From NCBI GenBank assembly GCA_012838715.1, contig DUOR01000075.1, positions 1 through 9,434 on the forward strand: DNA of 9,434 nt, given 5' to 3'. This DNA is from Actinomycetales bacterium (lineage in GTDB: Bacteria > Actinomycetota > Actinomycetes > Mycobacteriales > Mycobacteriaceae). Shown here in pieces: positions 6,093-9,434 of this stretch; the first letter of the stretch is position 1; every line of letters begins with the position of its first letter. Both the position numbers and the translations under genes were made by a program. A model generated the notes under the pieces. That model was not told the DNA's origin, did not search any database, and saw only the letters and a list, made by a program, of their open reading frames with translations.

Positions 6093-6581
6093 TCAGGGGG
6101 CCAGGTGCGCGGGGATGGTGGTGGAGCAGCCGTAGACGTCGCCGGCGACGGCTTCGCCGCGGGTGTGGATGGGGATGTCCATGCGCACCGTCGAGGCGCC
6201 GCCGGCCGGGATGAACACTTCGCGGCGGCCGACCTCGGCGACGTTGTAGTCGAGGGCGTAGATGATGCAGTAGCTGTCGACGGAGGGGTCTTCGCGGGTG
6301 ACGTCGAGGGTGAAGATGAAGACGTCGTCCTCGCGGCCCTCCTCGCGGGCCCAGCCGGCCTGCGACGCGGTGACGTCGGGGTCGGACACCCGGTTGACCT
6401 GCACGATGATGTAGGCCAGGGCGACGACGAGCATGCCCACGATGCCGATGACGAGGAGCTTTCCGGTCGGTCGGGTCGACTTCGTGCCGTACCTGTCGGG
6501 GCGCACGCGGCTCGCCGGCGCCGTGGTGTTCTCGTCGGGGACCCCGGCGGGACGCGGATCCTGAACATTGCTGCTCGACAT
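6093..6581 (-). CDS. DUF4307 family single-pass membrane protein
   Basis: Encodes 162 residues: a polar N-terminus with the family-like element RPDRYGTK (27-34), one transmembrane helix at about 41-61 ([20 protein letters not shown]), and an extracytoplasmic domain of about 100 residues. That domain contains the [19 protein letters not shown] pattern (87-105) and ends in a VYGCSTTIP motif; Cys105 and Cys142 may form a disulfide. The pattern and the place between greA and mca correspond to M. tuberculosis Rv1081c. The family has no established function; its constant link with greA and mca suggests a core envelope role, but this is weak evidence. The ATG at 6581 is chosen because a TAGGGT hexamer lies exactly 7 bases upstream, consistent with a leaderless mRNA. 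Translation further upstream would run through the mca promoter region. Confidence 0.85.
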   Translation of the reverse strand: MSSSNVQDPRPAGVPDENTTAPASRVRPDRYGTKSTRPTGKLLVIGIVGMLVVALAYIIVQVNRVSDPDVTASQAGWAREEGREDDVFIFTLDVTREDPSVDSYCIIYALDYNVAEVGRREVFIPAGGASTVRMDIPIHTRGEAVAGDVYGCSTTIPAHLAP

Positions 6582-6588
6582 GCCCCCG

Positions 6589-6594
6589 ACCCTA
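6589..6594 (-). promoter_or_regulatory. Candidate -10 box for leaderless DUF4307 mRNA
   Basis: TAGGGT on the minus strand is followed by 7 bases and the ATG at 6581. A weak TTCCTC lies 18 bases upstream as a possible -35. No true Shine-Dalgarno sequence is present, only a G-run, which supports leaderless initiation. Confidence 0.45.
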
Positions 6595-6629
6595 TCGGAA
6601 CCCGGGTCGGGCGAGGAACTCGGGGCCCG

Positions 6630-6635
6630 TAGAAT
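6630..6635 (+). promoter_or_regulatory. Candidate -10 box for mca
   Basis: TAGAAT is a near-consensus actinobacterial -10. The -35 region (TCGGGC, 17 bases upstream) is poor. Transcription would start near 6642, giving mca a 5' leader of about 94 bases. That leader contains a small perfect hairpin, CCGGGA (6678-6683) with TCCCGG (6687-6692), but no recognisable riboswitch. Confidence 0.45.
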
Positions 6636-6735
6636 GGCGTCGTTGTGTGCAATTCCTCTTTTTCGGTGTGAACCCGGCCGGGAGAGTCCCGGAGGGGAGT
6701 TGCGCGGATGTTCGGCGAAAAGCGAGGAGGTACGC

Positions 6736-7623
6736 ATGGGACTGCGGTTGTTGGCGGTGCACGCGCATCCGGACGACGAGTCGAGCAAGGGCGCGGCCAC
6801 GATGGCCCGCTACGCGGCGGAGGGCCACGAGGTTATGGTGGCGACGCTGACCGGCGGTGAGCGGGGCAGCATCCTGAACCCCGCCATGGATCGGCCGGAG
6901 GTCGCGGAGAACATCGCGGAGGTCCGCATCGCGGAGATGGCGGAGGCCGCGCGCATTCTGGGCGTGCAGCACCGGTGGCTCGGGTTCGTGGACTCGGGTC
7001 TGCCGGAGGGGTCGCCCACCCCGGTGCTTCCCGACGGGTGCTTCGCCCGCGAGAACGTGGAGGATGCGACGAAGCCGCTGATCGAGCTGATCCGCGAGTT
7101 CCGTCCGCACGTGATGATCACGTACGACGAGAACGGCGGGTACCCCCACCCGGATCACATCATGCAGCACATCGTGACGGTGCGGGCGTGGGCCGAGGCG
7201 GCGCAGGACGTGTACCCGGAGCTCGGTGAGCCCTGGGAGATCAAGAAGATGTACTACACCCACGGGTTCGTGCGCCGGCGCCTGTTGACGCTGGACGCGT
7301 ACTACACGGACCGCAATCTGCCGAGCCCGCTGGGCGAGGCGCTGAAGCGGTGGGTGGCCAACCGCGGCGACATCATGGAGCGGGTGACCACGCAGGTGCC
7401 GTGCGGCGACTGGTTCGATGCGCGCGACGATGCGCTGCGGGCGCACGCCACGCAGATTGACCCCAACGGTCCTTTCTTTGCGGTGCCGACGGACGTGCAG
7501 CGTAGAGTATGGCCGACGGAGGAATTCGAGCTGGCGCGCACCCGCGTTCGCACCTCATTGCCGGAGGACGACCTGTTCGCCGGCATCGATGTCGCAGGTG
7601 ACGATGCCGCAGGCAACGACTAA
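6736..7623 (+). CDS. mca: Mycothiol S-conjugate amidase
   Basis: Encodes 295 residues of the zinc-dependent LmbE/PIG-L deacetylase family. Mca cleaves mycothiol S-conjugates of electrophiles, antibiotics or toxins into GlcN-inositol, which is recycled, and an N-acetylcysteine conjugate (mercapturic acid), which is exported. The metal site is visible as AHPDDE (10-15), giving His11 and Asp14 with Asp13 as likely general base, and HPDH (138-141) giving His141. [13 protein letters not shown] (40-52) and [12 protein letters not shown] (130-141) point to Mca rather than its paralogue MshB, which makes the mycothiol precursor. The ATG at 6736 has a perfect AGGAGG (6725-6730) 5 bases upstream. It is divergent from the DUF4307 gene and is followed after 20 bases by a small membrane-protein gene, probably in one operon. 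The last 15 or so residues are Ala/Asp-rich and probably disordered. Confidence 0.95.
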   Translation: MGLRLLAVHAHPDDESSKGAATMARYAAEGHEVMVATLTGGERGSILNPAMDRPEVAENIAEVRIAEMAEAARILGVQHRWLGFVDSGLPEGSPTPVLPDGCFARENVEDATKPLIELIREFRPHVMITYDENGGYPHPDHIMQHIVTVRAWAEAAQDVYPELGEPWEIKKMYYTHGFVRRRLLTLDAYYTDRNLPSPLGEALKRWVANRGDIMERVTTQVPCGDWFDARDDALRAHATQIDPNGPFFAVPTDVQRRVWPTEEFELARTRVRTSLPEDDLFAGIDVAGDDAAGND

Positions 7624-7643
7624 GGAAGACTGAGAAGATCGTG

Positions 7644-7997
7644 ATGATCGATTTGCTGGCCCAGAACCCGGTCGGCCCCATGGGCGCCGACTTCGGCAAG
7701 GCGTCGCCGATCGGCCTGCTGGTGATCGTGCTGCTGCTGGTCACCGTGCTGCTCATCGGCGTGGACCTCACCCGCCGGATGAAGCGGATGCGCCGCCGCC
7801 GTGACTTCGCGGAGGCCCACGGCATGGACCCCTTCGACCACGAGGCCATCGACCGCGCGATTGCCGCGGAGACCACCGGCGACCCGCACGGCCGCGACAT
7901 CGACGAAATCGAGACGCGCATGGTGCCGCCCACCCGTGACGGGGGAGACGGGACCACCGGTTCCGGCCCCGAATTGCGGGACGGTCGAACCCGTTAG
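7644..7997 (+). CDS. Small membrane protein co-transcribed with mca (Rv1083-like)
   Basis: Encodes 117 residues: a short N-terminal segment, one strongly hydrophobic helix at about 23-40 (IGLLVIVLLLVTVLLIGV), then a very basic patch (RRMKRMRRRR, 44-53) and a polar, probably disordered tail rich in Asp and Gly. The positive-inside rule puts the tail in the cytoplasm. Its position directly after mca matches M. tuberculosis Rv1083, a short protein of unknown function; homology is inferred from position and general layout. The ATG at 7644 is preferred over GTG 7641 because AGAAG (7633-7637) is 6 bases ahead of it, but the two differ by only one residue. The aroF leader promoter overlaps the last codons and stop of this gene. 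Confidence 0.75.
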   Translation: MIDLLAQNPVGPMGADFGKASPIGLLVIVLLLVTVLLIGVDLTRRMKRMRRRRDFAEAHGMDPFDHEAIDRAIAAETTGDPHGRDIDEIETRMVPPTRDGGDGTTGSGPELRDGRTR

Positions 7998-8003
7998 TAA
8001 GGT
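7974..8003 (+). promoter_or_regulatory. Promoter of the aroF leader transcript
   Basis: TTGCGG (7974-7979) and TAAGGT (7998-8003) are separated by 18 bases. The -10 box ends 7 bases before the ATG of the leader peptide at 8011, so transcription should begin at or next to that ATG. The promoter overlaps the stop codon (7995-7997) of the preceding gene. Confidence 0.65.
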
Positions 8004-8010
8004 GCATCAC

Positions 8011-8061
8011 ATGCGTATGTGGCGATTTTATTTTGCAGGGGCTCCGGCAGCCGACCGTTAG
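8011..8061 (+). CDS. aroR: Aromatic leader peptide of the aroF attenuator
   Basis: A 16-codon ORF translating to MRMWRFYFAGAPAADR and ending in TAG. Codons 4-8 read Trp-Arg-Phe-Tyr-Phe, a cluster of all three aromatic amino acids expected of a leader that senses charged aromatic tRNAs. Both Phe codons are TTT and the Tyr codon is TAT, whereas all eight Phe and all six Tyr codons of the downstream aroF are TTC and TAC; the leader thus departs from local codon use where stalling would occur. There is no Shine-Dalgarno sequence, and the ATG sits 7 bases after a -10 box, so translation is probably leaderless. A terminator follows 45 bases after the stop codon. I recall an attenuator named aroR upstream of aroF in C. 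glutamicum; the symbol is used on that basis. Confidence 0.78.
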   Translation: MRMWRFYFAGAPAADR

Positions 8062-8104
8062 GTTGGCAGAGCGCCCTTCATTCGCCACGCGCACGCCGGA
8101 GCCC
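8039..8104 (+). promoter_or_regulatory. Attenuator RNA: competing helices upstream of the terminator
   Basis: GGGCTCCGGC (8039-8048, inside the leader ORF) is perfectly complementary to GCCGGAGCCC (8095-8104). Between them GCCGACC (8050-8056) pairs with GGTTGGC (8061-8067) with one G-U pair and a GTTA loop that contains the leader stop codon. A ribosome at the stop codon would mask the 5' arms of both helices, while one stalled at the aromatic codons would leave most of them free. Which pairing acts as the antiterminator is not settled by inspection. Confidence 0.6.
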
Positions 8105-8105
8105 A

Positions 8106-8139
8106 AAAGGCAGCGACCCATCCAGGGTCCGCTGCCTTT
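8106..8139 (+). terminator. Intrinsic terminator of the aroF attenuator
   Basis: AAAGGCAGC (8106-8114) pairs with GCTGCCTTT (8131-8139), and GACCC (8115-8119) with GGGTC (8125-8129), leaving C8130 bulged and a 5-base loop. Alternatively, AAAGGCAGCG and CGCTGCCTTT make a perfect 10-bp stem. The U-run is short (TTT, within the stem) and followed by CGTCG. It lies 121 bases before the aroF start with no complete gene between leader and aroF, as expected of an attenuator and not of an end-of-operon terminator. Confidence 0.78.
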
Positions 8140-8186
8140 CGTCGTATCCGGCCAAAAAATCCTGCGGCCGGGAGGCGGCGGGCGGC

Positions 8187-8202
8187 GGCCGGGGAACCGG
8201 CC
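8187..8202 (+). other. Hairpin with GGAA tetraloop in the aroF 5' leader
   Basis: GGCCGG (8187-8192) and CCGGCC (8197-8202) close a GGAA loop of the stable GNRA type, 58 bases ahead of the aroF start. The following stretch to 8240 is A-rich and likely unpaired. The hairpin may simply be a local stable fold; no regulatory role is evident. Confidence 0.35.
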
Positions 8203-8260
8203 CGTCCGGCAAGAACCACAAGAAAAAACGATTCAACGGAACACTCCCGAAAGGCCCGCA

Positions 8261-9370
8261 ATGACGCCCCCGACTTCCCTCGAGAACCCGGCTTCCACCT
8301 CCAATCAGCGTGTCGTCGCCTTCCACGACCTGCCCACCCCGCGCGAGCTCATCGCGCAGGTGCCGCTCGGCGAGGGCCAGGCGTCGGCGGTGGAGAAGGC
8401 CCGCCGCGATATCGCGAACGTCATCGCCAACGAGGATGATCGCCTGCTGGTCGTCGTGGGCCCGTGCTCGGTCCATGACCCGGTGGCCGCCGTGGATTAC
8501 GCCCGCCGCCTGAAGGCCGTCGCCGACGAGCTGGCCGAGGATCTGCTCGTCGTCATGCGCGTGTACTTCGAGAAGCCGCGCACGACGGTCGGCTGGAAGG
8601 GCCTGATCAACGACCCGCACATGGACGGTTCCTACGACATCCTGGGCGGCCTGCGCATGGCGCGCGAGGTGCTCATCGAGGTCCTGAACCTGGGTCTGCC
8701 GGTCGGCGCGGAGTTCCTGGAGCCGAACAGCCCGCAGTACATCGCCGACGCCGTGGCGTGGGGCGCCATCGGCGCGCGCACCACGGAGTCGCAGGTGCAC
8801 CGTCAGTTGGCGTCGGGTATGTCCATGCCCATCGGCTTCAAGAACGGCACCGACGGCAACGTCCAGGTCGCCGTCGATTCGCTGGTGTCGGCGGCGAACC
8901 CGCACTTCTTCTTCGGCATGAACGACGACGGTTGCGCCGCCGTGGTGGAGACCGCCGGCAACGCCAACTGCCACATCATCCTGCGCGGCGGTACCTCCGG
9001 CCCGAACTACGACGATGAGTCCATCGCGGACGCGAAGGCCCGCCTGGAAAAGGCCGGCATGCCGCGGTCGCTGATGGTCGACGCCTCGCACGCCAACTCC
9101 GGCAAGTCGGAGGTGCGCCAGGCGGAGGTCGTCCGCGAGATCGCCGAGCAGATTTCCTCCGGCGACGACGGCATCGACGGCATCATGATGGAGTCCTTCC
9201 TGGTCGGTGGCGCGCAGAAGGTCACCAACGGCCGCGAGGGCCTGACCTACGGCCAGTCCGTCACCGACGCGTGCATGGACTGGGGCACCACGGACACGCT
9301 GCTGCATGACTTGGCGGCCGCCGTGCGGGCCCGTCGGGAAGCGCGCGGCGACGGCCCGCAGCGCACCTAG
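8261..9370 (+). CDS. aroF: Class I DAHP synthase (3-deoxy-7-phosphoheptulonate synthase)
   Basis: Encodes 369 residues. Condenses phosphoenolpyruvate with erythrose 4-phosphate, the first step of the shikimate pathway to Phe, Tyr and Trp. Motifs in order: VVVGPCSVHDP (64-74), RVYFEKPRTTVGWKGL (100-115), GARTTESQVHR (171-181), GFKNGTDGN (192-200), LRGGTSGPNYD (241-251), MVDASHANSGK (272-282) and MMESFLVGG (309-317). Cys69, His277, Glu311 and Asp336 correspond to the metal ligands Cys61, His268, Glu302 and Asp326 of E. coli AroG, and the length fits the AroF/G/H family. The C. glutamicum counterpart is, as I recall, the Tyr-inhibited AroF; the allosteric specificity here cannot be read with certainty. 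The ATG at 8261 has AAAGG (8249-8253) 7 bases upstream; an open frame extends to 8033 but crosses the attenuator. Expression is probably controlled by the leader and terminator upstream. Confidence 0.93.
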   Translation: MTPPTSLENPASTSNQRVVAFHDLPTPRELIAQVPLGEGQASAVEKARRDIANVIANEDDRLLVVVGPCSVHDPVAAVDYARRLKAVADELAEDLLVVMRVYFEKPRTTVGWKGLINDPHMDGSYDILGGLRMAREVLIEVLNLGLPVGAEFLEPNSPQYIADAVAWGAIGARTTESQVHRQLASGMSMPIGFKNGTDGNVQVAVDSLVSAANPHFFFGMNDDGCAAVVETAGNANCHIILRGGTSGPNYDDESIADAKARLEKAGMPRSLMVDASHANSGKSEVRQAEVVREIAEQISSGDDGIDGIMMESFLVGGAQKVTNGREGLTYGQSVTDACMDWGTTDTLLHDLAAAVRARREARGDGPQRT

Positions 9371-9374
9371 CCCT

Positions 9375-9434
9375 GCCGCGGGCTTGAACCGGCGCCGGTT
9401 CCGGGCGCCGGCCCCGCCGCGGGCCTGAACCGGC
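9375..9434. repeat. Direct repeat and palindrome after aroF
   Basis: The 19-base segment at 9375-9393 recurs at 9416-9434 with one difference (T9384 against C9425), a spacing of 41 bases. The first copy overlaps a perfect 16-base palindrome GAACCGGCGCCGGTTC (9386-9401). No U-run follows, so a terminator is not demonstrated. The second copy reaches the window edge and the array may continue. Confidence 0.5.

Noticed and set aside
6647..6850. Frame starting GTG 6647 with Phe-rich residues (QFLFFG) ahead of mca, considered as a leader peptide
   Set aside because: It has no stop before mca, running on out of frame into the gene, and no terminator hairpin with a U-run follows; the Phe codons have no link to mycothiol metabolism.
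8033..8260. Extension of aroF upstream to 8033
   Set aside because: It would translate through the attenuator hairpins and the leader stop region; ATG 8261 has a ribosome-binding site and gives the normal family length.
8078..9307. 409-codon minus-strand frame opposite aroF
   Set aside because: It is a shadow of the DAHP synthase gene without family motifs or a plausible translation start.

Overview
The window looks like chromosomal DNA from a high-GC actinobacterium of the order Mycobacteriales, most likely a Corynebacterium. The main reasons are a mycothiol S-conjugate amidase gene (mycothiol is restricted to Actinobacteria), the block greA / DUF4307 membrane protein / mca / small membrane protein that matches the order of Rv1080c-Rv1083 in Mycobacterium tuberculosis, and the placing of a class I DAHP synthase gene just after mca, as I recall it in C. 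glutamicum (aroF). Codon third positions are strongly G/C. Identifications rest on motif recognition, not on database searches.

Layout. Positions 1-112 hold a perfect hairpin and a short GC-rich tandem repeat. On the minus strand, 113-1717 is a GabD2-type succinic semialdehyde dehydrogenase and 1788-2114 a small acidic DUF5709-like protein. Reading away from these on the plus strand, 2358-3239 encodes a Bax inhibitor-1/YccA-type membrane protein with a Tyr/Gly/Gln-rich N-terminus, closed by a strong intrinsic terminator (3287-3315). Next is a self-contained sulfide-oxidation cassette: a good promoter (3473-3501), a CsoR/CstR-type operator (3513-3530), a sulfide:quinone oxidoreductase-like flavoprotein (3562-5025), an unrecognised 60-residue protein (5064-5246) and a hairpin terminator (5289-5310). 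Then come greA (5390-5896, minus), a DUF4307 protein (6093-6581, minus) with its own terminator, and divergently mca (6736-7623) with a small membrane protein (7644-7997). The window ends with a leader peptide and attenuator (8011-8139) and aroF (8261-9370).

How the parts work together. The most informative regulatory element is upstream of aroF: an apparently leaderless 16-codon ORF carrying Trp-Arg-Phe-Tyr-Phe, followed by an intrinsic terminator about 120 bases before aroF. This is the arrangement of ribosome-mediated attenuation by aromatic amino acids at the entry step of the shikimate pathway. I recall a comparable attenuator (aroR) reported for C. glutamicum, so the principle is not new even if this copy may be unstudied. 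The sulfide cassette is the most accessory-looking part: it sits between terminators inside otherwise core genes, has a thiol/metal-repressor-like operator, and carries a small partner gene without a known function. Three transcripts (gabD2, the DUF4307 gene and the aroF leader) have a TAnnnT -10 hexamer exactly 7 bases before their ATG, suggesting leaderless mRNAs.
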